DNA of 64,000 nucleotides. It comes from an uncultured Actinomycetes bacterium. Lineage in GTDB: Bacteria; Actinomycetota; Thermoleophilia; Solirubrobacterales; 70-9. Positions 8,099 through 15,929 of this stretch are shown here, piece by piece (within the stretch, counting starts at the first letter, position 1; every line of letters starts with the position of its first letter). The stretch is from NCBI GenBank assembly GCA_946482365.1, contig CAMLQY010000008.1, positions 23,874 through 87,873 on the forward strand, in the 5' to 3' direction. The position numbers and the translations under genes are program-made. The notes below the pieces were generated by a model. That model saw only the letters and a list, made by a program, of their open reading frames with translations. It was not told the origin of the DNA and did no database searches.

Positions 8099-8989
8099 AC
8101 GCCAGGAGAGCTGTGGGCCCTGGTGAGGAGGCAGCATGGCGTTGTCACCAGAGCGCAGCTGCTCGCCAATGGTCTCAGTGGCGACACCATTCAACGCCGT
8201 GTCTCCGCGGGGCGTCTGCACCCGCTCTGGAGGGGCGTCTACGCGGTGGGGAGACCGGAAGTCGACCGGCGCGGACGATGGATGGCGGCAGTGTTGTGCG
8301 CTGGCCCGGCAGCGCTACTCAGTCATTCGAGCGCAGCGTCGCTCTGGGGGATGCTGGCCTGGGATGGATGCATCGACGTCGTTGTGCCGTACGGAGTGGC
8401 TAGACAACGGCCAGGTATCCGCGTGCATCGTCGCTTGGGCCTCGATGTGGCTGATCGCCGCGAAGTAGACGGCATTCCAGTTACCGACCCCGTCGCGACG
8501 CTCGTGGATGTTGCCAGCCGCAAGCCAAGCGATGTCATGCAACGAGCGATTCGCGAGGCGGATCGACTCGACTTGGTCGACCCCATCGCTTTGCGCACGT
8601 CGCTCGACGACATCCCCCGTCGGCCTGGTCTCGCCGCCATCCGCTCATTGCTCGAGTCCGAGACATTCTCAATGACCGACTCTGAGCTGGAGCGACGCTT
8701 TCTGGAGCTCGTTCGCGCTGCACGGCTGCCAATTCCACGGACGCAAGTCGAGGTCAACGGCTATCGCGTCGATTTCTACTGGTCTGAGCTTGGACTCATT
8801 GTCGAGACCGACGGCCTGCGGTACCACCGGACCGCCGGACAGCAGAAGAAGGACCGAGAGCGAGACCAGGCCCATACGGCGGCTGGCCTGACGACGCTGC
8901 GCTTTACCGCCAGCCAGGTTCGTTTCGAGCCCGCCCGGACTCGGGCGACGCTGGCGACCGTCGTTTCGCGCCTTGAATCAACTGGCTGA
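8069..8989 (+). CDS. AbiEi-antitoxin-like / DUF559 nuclease-fold protein
   Basis: About 306 residues. The N-terminal part (HGVVTRAQLLANGLS, near residue 20) is a winged-helix AbiEi-type domain; the C-terminal part (ELGLIVETDGLRYH near 240, then ERDQAHTAAGLTTLRFT) resembles the DUF559/Vsr-like endonuclease fold, with Glu/Asp in the expected positions. Such proteins are common in actinobacteria, often in many copies, and their function is not established. AbiEi repressors bind inverted repeats at their own promoter, which fits the palindrome at the start. ATG 8069 is a guess; ATG 8075 is as good. Base composition is less GC-rich than the neighbours. No AbiEii toxin gene is adjacent. Confidence 0.75.
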   Translation: MRMARKRFQRTPGELWALVRRQHGVVTRAQLLANGLSGDTIQRRVSAGRLHPLWRGVYAVGRPEVDRRGRWMAAVLCAGPAALLSHSSAASLWGMLAWDGCIDVVVPYGVARQRPGIRVHRRLGLDVADRREVDGIPVTDPVATLVDVASRKPSDVMQRAIREADRLDLVDPIALRTSLDDIPRRPGLAAIRSLLESETFSMTDSELERRFLELVRAARLPIPRTQVEVNGYRVDFYWSELGLIVETDGLRYHRTAGQQKKDRERDQAHTAAGLTTLRFTASQVRFEPARTRATLATVVSRLESTG

Positions 8990-9023
8990 AGGTTTGTGTG
9001 CGCTATACGCGCACAATCCTTCA
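8987..9023 (+). repeat. Palindrome at the stop of the AbiEi-like gene
   Basis: TGAAGG (8987-8992) pairs with CCTTCA (9018-9023), and TTGTG with CACAA further in, around CGCTATACGCG. The gene's TGA stop is its first three bases. It has no U-tract, so it is not a classic terminator, though it may serve as one between the convergent genes. Confidence 0.7.
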
Positions 9024-9035
9024 ATGAGCCGCCGG

Positions 9036-9953
9036 CTAGGCCGGCTTGCGGCCGGAGGCGAGCAGGTTGTAGAAGAGCTCGGCCGGGAGGTGGGGCTCGA
9101 GCAGGCGGCTGTCGACCTTCTGCAGGGCGATGTAGCTGCGGAAGGCGAAGCTCCGCCACCTCCAGGAGATCGATTCGGGCTCGGCGCTGGACTCGACCGT
9201 GCGCAGGCCCCAGCCCCAGGCGTTGGCGAGCAGCTCCTCGCCGCCGACGTGGCGGTCCTCGAAGCCGGCGTCGCGCAGCAGGCGCCGCAGGTCGGCGGGG
9301 GCGAAGGCGTGCACGTCGACCTCGCCCTCGAGGCTGTGGCCCTCGGACTGCTCGCCCTCCGCGATCGCGCGGGGTCGGGCCCGGACGAGGCGGCGCCAGG
9401 CCGGTGCCACGAGCAGGCCCGCCCGCTTCGGCAGGGCGGCGAGGCGGTCCCCGTAGCGGGAGGGCTCGCCGGCGAAGGCGATCGCCCCGCCCGGGCGCAG
9501 CACGCGGCGGAATTCGGCGAAGGCCCTGTCGAGATCGGGGATGTGATGGAGGACCGCGTGGCCGAAGACGAGGTCGAAGCTCTCGTCCTCGAAGGGCAGC
9601 TCCTCGGCCTCCGTCTGGGCGGTCTCGACCTCGAGGCCGAGGCCCTCGGCGGTGCTCGCCAGCTGCTTCAGCATCCCGGCCGAGATGTCGGTGGCGGTGA
9701 GGCTCTCGATTACGCCGAGCTGCAGCAGGTTGAGCGAGAAGTAGCCGGTCCCTGAGCCGATCTCCAGCCCGGCGCCGAAGCTCTGGCCGTCGCGTCCCCC
9801 CAGTGCCTTGAGCAGCTTTGCGCGCACCTGCTCCTGCCCGGTGTCGCCGAAGTCGATGCCCCACTTGGCGTCGTATTCGTGGGCGGCCGCGTCGTGGTAG
9901 CGGGTGTTGACGTCCTTGATGTGCTCGGGCGTCGCTGTCGGGGAAGCCGGCAT
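9036..9953 (-). CDS. SAM-dependent methyltransferase
   Basis: Class I methyltransferase of about 305 residues: motif I LEIGSGTGYFSLN near 68, then FDLVFGHAVLHHIPDL near 140 and LRPGGAIAFAGEPSRYG near 170. The C-terminal third is a family-specific extension (about residues 200-305). The substrate is unknown. Start ATG 9953 is chosen because the longer frame runs into the divergent methyltransferase gene; only 28 bp separate the two starts, so they share a promoter region. Position beside the GH57/GT4 genes suggests glycan or glycolipid methylation, but a small-molecule substrate is equally possible. Confidence 0.8.
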   Translation of the reverse strand: MPASPTATPEHIKDVNTRYHDAAAHEYDAKWGIDFGDTGQEQVRAKLLKALGGRDGQSFGAGLEIGSGTGYFSLNLLQLGVIESLTATDISAGMLKQLASTAEGLGLEVETAQTEAEELPFEDESFDLVFGHAVLHHIPDLDRAFAEFRRVLRPGGAIAFAGEPSRYGDRLAALPKRAGLLVAPAWRRLVRARPRAIAEGEQSEGHSLEGEVDVHAFAPADLRRLLRDAGFEDRHVGGEELLANAWGWGLRTVESSAEPESISWRWRSFAFRSYIALQKVDSRLLEPHLPAELFYNLLASGRKPA

Positions 9954-9981
9954 GCGGCCGGGAACAATACGGTCCTGGGCC

Positions 9982-10746
9982 GTGACACGTGAGTACGTCC
10001 AGGAAAACCAGCCCGAGGGGGTGCCCCCGCTGCCGCTGACCGGCGAGCGCACACTCCCCGACGTGCCCGAGGAGAACTACTGGTACCGGCGCCACCTCGT
10101 CGTCTACGAGTGGATCGCTGCGAGGGCCGCGGGTCAGCGGGTGGTCGACATGGCCTGCGGCGAGGGCTACGGCTCCGACGTCCTCGCCGGCGCGGCGGCG
10201 AGCGTGGTCGGCGTCGACGCCAACCCCGAGGCGCACGAGCACGCGCGCCTGCGCTACGTGCGCCCCAACCTGCGCTTCGAGCGCGACCTGGTCGAGAGCT
10301 TCTCCGAGCCCTGCGACGTCGTCGTCTTCCTGCAGACGATCGAGCACGTGCAGGACGCGGGCGCGATCCTCGAGCACTTCAAGTCGCTGCTGTCCCCGAG
10401 CGGGGTCGCCTTTGTCTCCACCCCAAACCTGTTGACCCTGGCGCCCCCGGGCGCCGAGAAGTCCGACAACCCCTGGCACGTGCACGAGTACCGGGCCGAG
10501 GAGTTCCGCCGGCTCTGCGAGAGCCACTTCCCCCGGGTCGAGCTGTTCGGTCTCTTCCACGCCCGCAAGCTGCGCGCGCACGAGATCGCGCTCGAGCTCG
10601 GCTGGGACCACGTCCACAAGACGCTGCGCTTGACGAAGCCGTTCTACGATCGCTTCACCCCGGCGATCGCGGCCTCGGACTTCGCGCTCCGGCAGGACGA
10701 TCTCGACCGGGCCCTGGATTTCCTCGCCGTCTGCCATGTCCCCTGA
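9982..10746 (+). CDS. SAM-dependent methyltransferase (Rv3030-like position)
   Basis: Class I methyltransferase of about 254 residues: VVDMACGEGYGSDVLAG (motif I) near 53, VGVDANPEA near 74, and CDVVVFLQTIEHVQD near 112. The start is GTG 9982 (MTREYVQEN); longer frames overlap the divergent gene. The stop overlaps the GH57 gene by 11 nt. The order methyltransferase-GH57-GT4 matches M. tuberculosis Rv3030-Rv3031-Rv3032, where the genes serve 6-O-methylglucose lipopolysaccharide synthesis. Sugar O-methylation is therefore the best guess, from context rather than from sequence. Confidence 0.8.
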   Translation: MTREYVQENQPEGVPPLPLTGERTLPDVPEENYWYRRHLVVYEWIAARAAGQRVVDMACGEGYGSDVLAGAAASVVGVDANPEAHEHARLRYVRPNLRFERDLVESFSEPCDVVVFLQTIEHVQDAGAILEHFKSLLSPSGVAFVSTPNLLTLAPPGAEKSDNPWHVHEYRAEEFRRLCESHFPRVELFGLFHARKLRAHEIALELGWDHVHKTLRLTKPFYDRFTPAIAASDFALRQDDLDRALDFLAVCHVP

Positions 10747-12148
10747 GGGCAGCGCCGGCGATCTCGCGATCGTCCTCCACTCCCACATGCCGTACGTGGA
10801 GGGATTCGGGACGTACCCGTTCGGGGAGGAGTGGCTGTTCGACGCGGTTGTCCGCTCCTACCTACCGGTGCTCGAGGTCGCCGAGAAGCTGACGATGACC
10901 GTGACGCCGGTGCTGGCGGATCAGCTGGAGGACCCGGGGGTCGCCGAGAGGCTGCGCCGGTTCCTGGTCGAGTGGAGGATCGGGGCGGCAGAGCGGGACG
11001 CGCCGGAGGTGCCGGCCGAGTGCCGTGACGCCTGCGAGGGGGAGCTGGCCCGCTACCGGCACGCGCTCGAGCTGCTCGACGGGCACGGGGGGGACCCGCT
11101 GCGTGCGTTTCAGTCCGCGGTGGGGGAGGGCCGGGTAGCGCTCGCGGCGTCGTCGGCGACCCATGCCGTGCTGCCGTTGCTGGCGACCCGGGAGGGATTG
11201 AGGCTGCAACTCGACGCCGGCATCCGCTCACACCGGCGGCGATTCGGCTGGGGCGGGGGGTTCTGGCTGCCCGAGTGCGCCTACGTCCCCGGTCTCGAGT
11301 GGCGCCTGGCGGAGACGGGAGTCCGCTGGTTCTGCGTCGACCAGAGCGCCCACGGCGAGTCCCTGGACGCGCTGGAGCCGGTTGCCACCGAGGCGGGGCC
11401 CGTCGCCCTGCCGATCGACTGGGAGGCGATCCAGTGGCTCTGGTCGCTCGACGGCTATCCCTCCGACCCCGCGCATGCCCAGTTCGCCGGCAAATCGCTG
11501 CGCGGCGTGCGCATCTGGAGGGTCGGCGGCGGCGGCTACGACCCGGCCGCCGGCGAGGCGGCGGCACGCCGTCAGGCGGGAGAGTTCCTCGCCGCCGCCG
11601 CCCGCCGCCTGCGCGAGTTCGCCGATTCCCGCGGCCGCCGCGGGTTGCTCGTCTTCGCGATCGACACCGAGCTGCTCGGCCACTGGTGGTCGGAGGGGGC
11701 GACCTGGCTGCGCGAGGTGCTCGCCGGGGCCGCCGCCTCGGGGGTCCGCCTGCTCACCGTCCCCGAGGCCCTCGCCGAGCATCCGCCGGTCGAGCGGCCG
11801 CTTGCCGCGTCCACCTGGGGCGAGGACAAGGACCTGAGCACCTGGGACTCGCCGGCGGTCTCCGACCTCGCCTGGGGGGCGCGGCGACTGGAGCTGCGGC
11901 TGCTGCGGGCCCTCTCCGCGGGGCTGCGGGGCGGGGCCGCGGTCCGGGCCGCGCGGGAGCTGCTGGCGACGCAGGCAAGCGACTGGGCCTTCCTCGACAA
12001 GCGCGGCCAGGCGGGGGACTACGCCTTCCGGCGGGCGATATTCCACTCCCAAGCTTCCCTGGAGGCCATAGACTCCCCGGCCATCGCCGATCCGCGCCTG
12101 AGCGCACTCGCCCCGGACCTGAGCCTCTCGCCGCTCCTCCAACCGTGA
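10736..12148 (+). CDS. GH57 family 1,4-alpha-glucan branching enzyme-like protein
   Basis: About 470 residues. The N-terminal HSHMPYVEGFG is the GH57 opening motif, GGFWLPECAY near 178 carries the nucleophile Glu, and FAIDTELLGHWW near 305 carries the acid/base Asp. A C-terminal helical domain (SDWAFLDKRGQAGDYA near 420) is typical of the branching-enzyme subgroup (Rv3031-like). It should cut alpha-1,4 glucan and reattach it through alpha-1,6 bonds. It is coupled on both sides: 11-nt overlap upstream and GTGA overlap downstream with the GT4 gene. Other GH57 activities (amylase, 4-alpha-glucanotransferase) are the alternatives. Confidence 0.87.
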   Translation: MSPEGSAGDLAIVLHSHMPYVEGFGTYPFGEEWLFDAVVRSYLPVLEVAEKLTMTVTPVLADQLEDPGVAERLRRFLVEWRIGAAERDAPEVPAECRDACEGELARYRHALELLDGHGGDPLRAFQSAVGEGRVALAASSATHAVLPLLATREGLRLQLDAGIRSHRRRFGWGGGFWLPECAYVPGLEWRLAETGVRWFCVDQSAHGESLDALEPVATEAGPVALPIDWEAIQWLWSLDGYPSDPAHAQFAGKSLRGVRIWRVGGGGYDPAAGEAAARRQAGEFLAAAARRLREFADSRGRRGLLVFAIDTELLGHWWSEGATWLREVLAGAAASGVRLLTVPEALAEHPPVERPLAASTWGEDKDLSTWDSPAVSDLAWGARRLELRLLRALSAGLRGGAAVRAARELLATQASDWAFLDKRGQAGDYAFRRAIFHSQASLEAIDSPAIADPRLSALAPDLSLSPLLQP

Positions 12149-13338
12149 CCCGTGTCCTGATCCTCTCCTGGGAGTACCCGCCTCTGATCGAGGGTGGGCT
12201 GGCGCGCCACGTGCGCAAGCTCTCCGAGGCGCTGGTCGATTGCGACGTCGAGGTCCACGTGCTCACCCGCGGCGGGGAGGAGTCGCCGGCCGAGGAGCGC
12301 GGCGGGGGGGTCTTCATCCACCGCATCCGCGAGCCGAAGCGGCCGACCGATCTGGGCGAGTTCGTCGCCTGGGTCGAGCGGATGAACTCCGACATGCTCG
12401 CCGCCGGGGTCGAGCTCGGCGACCGTTTCAGCTTCGACCTGGTCCACGGCCACGACTGGCTCGTCGCCAACGCCTGCGACCACCTCGCCAAGCGCTTCGA
12501 CGCGCCGCTGGTGACGACGATCCACGCCACCGAGCACGGCCGCCACCAGGGCTGGGTCGAGGAGCACCCCCAGACCTACATCCACGGGGTCGAGCGCTGG
12601 ATCACCAACCGCTCCGACCGGGTGATCGCCTGCTCCCACTACATGCGCGAGCAGATCGCCGACATCTTCGGGGTCGAGGAGAAGCGGATCTCGGTGATCC
12701 CCAACGGGATCGACCCCGACGATCTGCAGCCGCAGGACCCCGAGGAGCTGGCGCGGCTGCGCTCGGAGTTCGCCGGCCCGGAGGAGAAGCTGGTGCTGCT
12801 GATCGGCCGCCTCGTCTACGAGAAGGGCTTCCAGCTCGCCCTGGAGGCGATGCCGCGGCTGATCGAGGAGGTGCCGGGGACGCGCTTCCTGATCGCCGGC
12901 TCGGGCACGCACGAGGACGAGCTGCACAAGCAGGCCGAGGAGCTGGGGCTGATGGAGCACGGGACCTTCCTCGGCTGGATCGGCGACGACGTGCTGCACT
13001 CGCTCTACCGGATCGCCGACCTGACCGTGGTCCCCTCGATCTACGAGCCCTTCGGTCTGGTCGCCCTGGAGGCGATGGCCAGCGGCTGCCCCTGCATCGT
13101 CGCCGACACCGGCGGCCTGCGCGAGGTCGTCCCGCACGAGGAGGCCGGCCTGCGCTTCCGCGCCCACGATCCCGAAGCCCTGGCCGAGGTCGCGATCCGC
13201 GTCCTCTCCGACGACGAGCTCGGCCGCAGCCTCGTCGCCGAAGCCTACGAGCACCTGCGCCGCTTCGACTGGGGCGACGTCGCCGAGCAGACGGCGTCCG
13301 TCTACGCCGACCTGGTCGGCGAGACCAGCGCCGCCTGA
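12145..13338 (+). CDS. GT4 family alpha-glucosyltransferase (Rv3032-like)
   Basis: GT-B glycosyltransferase of about 397 residues. The acceptor side starts with LILSWEYPPLIEGGLARHV (glycogen-synthase-like GT4 opening), with HGHDWLVANAC near 108. The donor side has LIGRLVYEKGFQLALEA near 220 and the nucleotide-sugar EX7E motif EPFGLVALE near 299. It probably extends an alpha-1,4-linked glucan from UDP- or ADP-glucose. The GTG start at 12145 is set by the GTGA overlap with the GH57 stop; the longer frame runs through the GH57 gene. Gene order supports a role in methylglucose-type polysaccharide or glycogen-like glucan. Confidence 0.88.
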   Translation: MTRVLILSWEYPPLIEGGLARHVRKLSEALVDCDVEVHVLTRGGEESPAEERGGGVFIHRIREPKRPTDLGEFVAWVERMNSDMLAAGVELGDRFSFDLVHGHDWLVANACDHLAKRFDAPLVTTIHATEHGRHQGWVEEHPQTYIHGVERWITNRSDRVIACSHYMREQIADIFGVEEKRISVIPNGIDPDDLQPQDPEELARLRSEFAGPEEKLVLLIGRLVYEKGFQLALEAMPRLIEEVPGTRFLIAGSGTHEDELHKQAEELGLMEHGTFLGWIGDDVLHSLYRIADLTVVPSIYEPFGLVALEAMASGCPCIVADTGGLREVVPHEEAGLRFRAHDPEALAEVAIRVLSDDELGRSLVAEAYEHLRRFDWGDVAEQTASVYADLVGETSAA

Positions 13339-13342
13339 ACGG

Positions 13343-13630
13343 CTAGTTCAGCTCCGCCTGCGTCTTCGGCGCGAGCATGAACTGACCGGTCGTGGTGCTG
13401 CCGGGGCTCCAGTCGATTCCCTCGATCAGCTCTCCGGGGGAGACGCCGAGCGCGCCGGCGAGCTTGACCAGGGTGTCGATGCGGGCCACGCGCAACCCTC
13501 GCTCCAGCTGGCTGATCTCGGTCCGGTGGAGGGAGGCGCGGATGCCCAGCTCCTCCTGCGACATCTGCGCGCGCCGGCGGCAGCGCGCGAGGTTCTCCCC
13601 GAAGAGGGTGGCGATGTCCACGGGCGGCAT
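13343..13630 (-). CDS. XRE-family helix-turn-helix regulator
   Basis: About 95 residues, nearly all one lambda-repressor-like HTH: LARCRRRAQMSQEELGIRA then HRTEISQLERGLRVARIDTL. A short tail (SPGSTTTGQFMLAP) follows. ATG 13630 is preferred, since it places the HTH at the usual distance from the N-terminus; ATG 13660 adds ten residues. Its end is 4 nt from the GT4 gene (convergent). No toxin partner is adjacent, so it is probably a stand-alone regulator. Confidence 0.8.
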   Translation of the reverse strand: MPPVDIATLFGENLARCRRRAQMSQEELGIRASLHRTEISQLERGLRVARIDTLVKLAGALGVSPGELIEGIDWSPGSTTTGQFMLAPKTQAELN

Positions 13631-13716
13631 TGTTCTCGCTGGCGGATGCATAGTCCACATCGCGAGCGCGGAAGCACCGCCACAGTAGAACGACCGCGCA
13701 ACGACAGGCTCGGAAA

Positions 13717-13732
13717 TCTATCAGCTGACAGA
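13717..13732. promoter_or_regulatory. Possible operator dyad upstream of the XRE gene
   Basis: TCTATCAGCTGACAGA is a 16-bp near-perfect palindrome (14 of 16 positions) in the 111-bp gap between two minus-strand genes. It may be the XRE regulator's own site. Confidence 0.35.
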
Positions 13733-13741
13733 CAATAACCC

Positions 13742-14404
13742 TCATTCATGTACAGGCGGCTGCAGCGTCGTCCACGCCTCCGGATCCGGCTCGACCGGCT
13801 CGGGCCAGCGCAGCTCCTCCGGCGCCTCGCGCATGCGGATGACGCGGGCCGGGATGCCGCCGACGACGGCGTTGGCAGGGACGTCCTTCGTCACCACCGA
13901 GTTGGTGCCGACGATCGAGTTGTCGCCGACGCGGACGCCGCGCAGGATGCAGGCGCCGTAGCCGATCCAGACGTTGGACCCGACCTCGACGTCGCGCTTG
14001 TAGATGCCCTGCAGGCGAATCGGCCGCTCGACTTCGACCACGCCGTGGTCGAAGTCGATGAACATCGCCCGGTCGGCGATCACGCACTGCTCGCCGATCC
14101 GCACCCGCTGGTAGGCGGAGATCGTGCACTCCTGGCCCATCACGGTCTTCGAGCCGATCTCGACCCGGCCCTCGTGGCAGCGGATCTTCGTCCCGTCGCC
14201 GATCCAGACGAAGCGCCCGAGCTCGAGCCGCCCCCTGCGGCCGACCTCCAGTTCGAGCCCGCGCCCGAGGAAGACCATCCCGGAGGTGCGCCAGCGGCGC
14301 CCGGCGCGGGTCAGCAGGCGGCGCCAGAGGTAGCGCCAGAGGAGCTTCCCGTAGCGGTGGTTGAGCATCCCGTTGCCGGCGATGAATCTTGCGAGGCGGA
14401 TCAC
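13742..14404 (-). CDS. Hexapeptide-repeat (left-handed beta-helix) acyltransferase
   Basis: About 220 residues with repeated [LIV]-G-X4 units from residue 45 to 195 (VWIGDGTKI, VMGQECTISA, VWIGYGACILRGVRVGDNS, VVTKDVPANAVVGGIPAR). This is the acetyltransferase pattern of the maltose/galactoside O-acetyltransferase type. The catalytic His is likely the one in IDFDHGVVEV near residue 118. It probably transfers an acetyl or other acyl group to a sugar hydroxyl. M. tuberculosis has a similar transferase, Rv3034c, near Rv3030-Rv3032, so a role in decorating the same polysaccharide is plausible. It diverges from meaB with 29 bp between starts. Confidence 0.82.
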   Translation of the reverse strand: MIRLARFIAGNGMLNHRYGKLLWRYLWRRLLTRAGRRWRTSGMVFLGRGLELEVGRRGRLELGRFVWIGDGTKIRCHEGRVEIGSKTVMGQECTISAYQRVRIGEQCVIADRAMFIDFDHGVVEVERPIRLQGIYKRDVEVGSNVWIGYGACILRGVRVGDNSIVGTNSVVTKDVPANAVVGGIPARVIRMREAPEELRWPEPVEPDPEAWTTLQPPVHE

Positions 14405-14433
14405 GGCGGCCGGGACTCTAGACTCACCGGGCC

Positions 14434-15396
14434 GTGCCCGACTCCGCCAAGGCCACCTCGCTTTCCGAGCGCCTCGTCGCCGGGGACAAGCGCGCCCTGG
14501 CGCGGGCGATCACGCTGATCGAGTCCGACGACCCGGCCGGCTGGGAGCTCGTGCGCGAGGTCTACCCGCGGACGGGCAGGGCGCGGATCGTCGGCTTCAC
14601 CGGACCGCCCGGGGTCGGCAAGAGCACGCTGATCGGCGCCCTCACCGCAGAGCTGCGCAAAGCCGACCGGCAGGTGGCCGTGCTCTCGATCGACCCCTCC
14701 AGCCCCTTCACCCAGGGGGCCCTGCTGGGGGACAGGATCCGCCTCTCCGACCACTTCCTCGACCCCGGCGTCTTCATCCGCTCGATGGCCTCCCGCGGGG
14801 CGTTGGGCGGGCTCTCGGAGGCGGCCCTGCAGGTTGCCCTGGCGATGGACGCCGCCGGCAAGGACGACGTCCTGATCGAGACGGTGGGCGTCGGCCAGGC
14901 CGAGATCGACATCGTCGACCACGCCGACACGATCGTGCTCGCCCTGATGCCGGGCTCGGGTGACTCGATCCAGGCCCTGAAGGCGGGGGTGATGGAGATC
15001 CCGGACGTGATCGTCGTCAACAAGGCCGACCACCCGATGACCGACACGATGGTGCGCGAGGTTCGCAGCGTGCTCGCGCTTTCCCACGATCCCGAGGGCT
15101 GGCAGGTGCCGATCCTGCGCACCGAGGCCGCCCGCGGGGAGGGAGTGGCCGAGCTGGCCGAGGCGATCGACCGCCACCGTGCCCACATCGAGGCCGCCGG
15201 GACCCTGGAGCAGCGCCGCGCCCGCAACCTGCGCAACGAGGTGCTGGGGATCGCGACCTCGCGGATGCGGCGGCGGATGGAGGCGACAGCCGCCAGCGAC
15301 CCCGAGACCGCCAGGCTCCTGGAGCGGGTGGTGAGGCGTGAGCTCGACCCCGCCAGCGCCGCGTCGGAGCTGCTCGAGAGGCAGGCGGATGGGTGA
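14434..15396 (+). CDS. meaB: Methylmalonyl-CoA mutase-associated GTPase MeaB/ArgK
   Basis: G3E-family GTPase of about 320 residues that protects and loads B12-dependent acyl-CoA mutases. Walker A GFTGPPGVGKSTL near residue 51, SIDPSSPFTQGALLGD near 85, ETVGVGQAEIDI near 150 and the G4 motif NKAD near 198 are all present. Length is normal. The GTG start follows a very short divergent promoter region. The probable client, the mutase large subunit, lies 9 kb downstream and its B12 subunit 16 kb downstream. Confidence 0.93.
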   Translation: MPDSAKATSLSERLVAGDKRALARAITLIESDDPAGWELVREVYPRTGRARIVGFTGPPGVGKSTLIGALTAELRKADRQVAVLSIDPSSPFTQGALLGDRIRLSDHFLDPGVFIRSMASRGALGGLSEAALQVALAMDAAGKDDVLIETVGVGQAEIDIVDHADTIVLALMPGSGDSIQALKAGVMEIPDVIVVNKADHPMTDTMVREVRSVLALSHDPEGWQVPILRTEAARGEGVAELAEAIDRHRAHIEAAGTLEQRRARNLRNEVLGIATSRMRRRMEATAASDPETARLLERVVRRELDPASAASELLERQADG

Positions 15397-15793
15397 GCCG
15401 GGGGCCCCGGCGGCTTTCTCGCCGAGCGAGGCGAGGGCCTGGATCGGCTACGGGGTCGACGACTCTGGCGGGTCCGGCGTCGGCGAGGTCCACGGACTCT
15501 TCGTCGACGCGCAGAGCGGCGACCCCACCTGGCTGATCGTCAGGCAGGGCCGCTTCGGAAGGGCCTTGGTGGTGGTTCCGCTGCGCGATTGCGCCGCCGC
15601 TGCCGGTCGCGTCTGGGTGGCCCATGCCAGCCGGACGATCCGCAGCTCCCCCGTGGTCGATCCGACCCGGCCACTGCTGCGCGAGCACGAGCTGACGATC
15701 TGCTCCCAATACGGCATAGGCGAGCGCGTCGGCCGCGCCGCCGAGGTCGCCTCCCGCCCCGAGGGCTCGGTCACTTCGCAGCCGGCTCGTTGA
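15389..15793 (+). CDS. PRC-barrel-like hypothetical protein
   Basis: About 134 residues. The central part (GEVHGLFVDAQSGDPTWLIVRQG, then VVVPLRDC) resembles a PRC-barrel: a short turn giving strands around 'D..tG.p.wl.V..g'. The N- and C-termini are low in complexity. The ATG at 15389 overlaps the meaB stop by 8 nt, so the genes are coupled, but no functional link is known. Soluble; function unknown. Confidence 0.6.
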   Translation: MGEPGAPAAFSPSEARAWIGYGVDDSGGSGVGEVHGLFVDAQSGDPTWLIVRQGRFGRALVVVPLRDCAAAAGRVWVAHASRTIRSSPVVDPTRPLLREHELTICSQYGIGERVGRAAEVASRPEGSVTSQPAR

Positions 15794-15813
15794 GTCGTTC
15801 CTCTGTTTTCGCG

Positions 15814-15880
15814 TTGAATCCTCATTATTTTTTGGTACGATGTCGCAATGAACTTGGGGTTCAAGCACGGACCGCGATAG
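15814..15880 (+). promoter_or_regulatory. Promoter-like sequence with no clear gene behind it
   Basis: TTGAAT (15814-15819), 16 bp, TACGAT (15836-15841) in an AT-rich spot of a GC-rich genome. It is followed by ATG at 15848 that opens only a ten-residue frame (MNLGFKHGPR) before TAG at 15878. The next gene is convergent. It could drive a small RNA or peptide, or be chance. Confidence 0.3.
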
Positions 15881-15902
15881 GCGCTCGCCGAAGCCGCTAC
15901 CG

Positions 15903-15929
15903 CCGCCAGCTCAGCAGCCGAGCTGGCGG
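15903..15929 (-). terminator. Hairpin at the end of the acyl-CoA dehydrogenase gene
   Basis: CCGCCAGCTC (15903-15912) and GAGCTGGCGG (15920-15929) form a perfect 10-bp stem with a 7-nt loop across the stop codon. No U-tract follows, as is usual for actinobacterial hairpin terminators. Confidence 0.5.
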
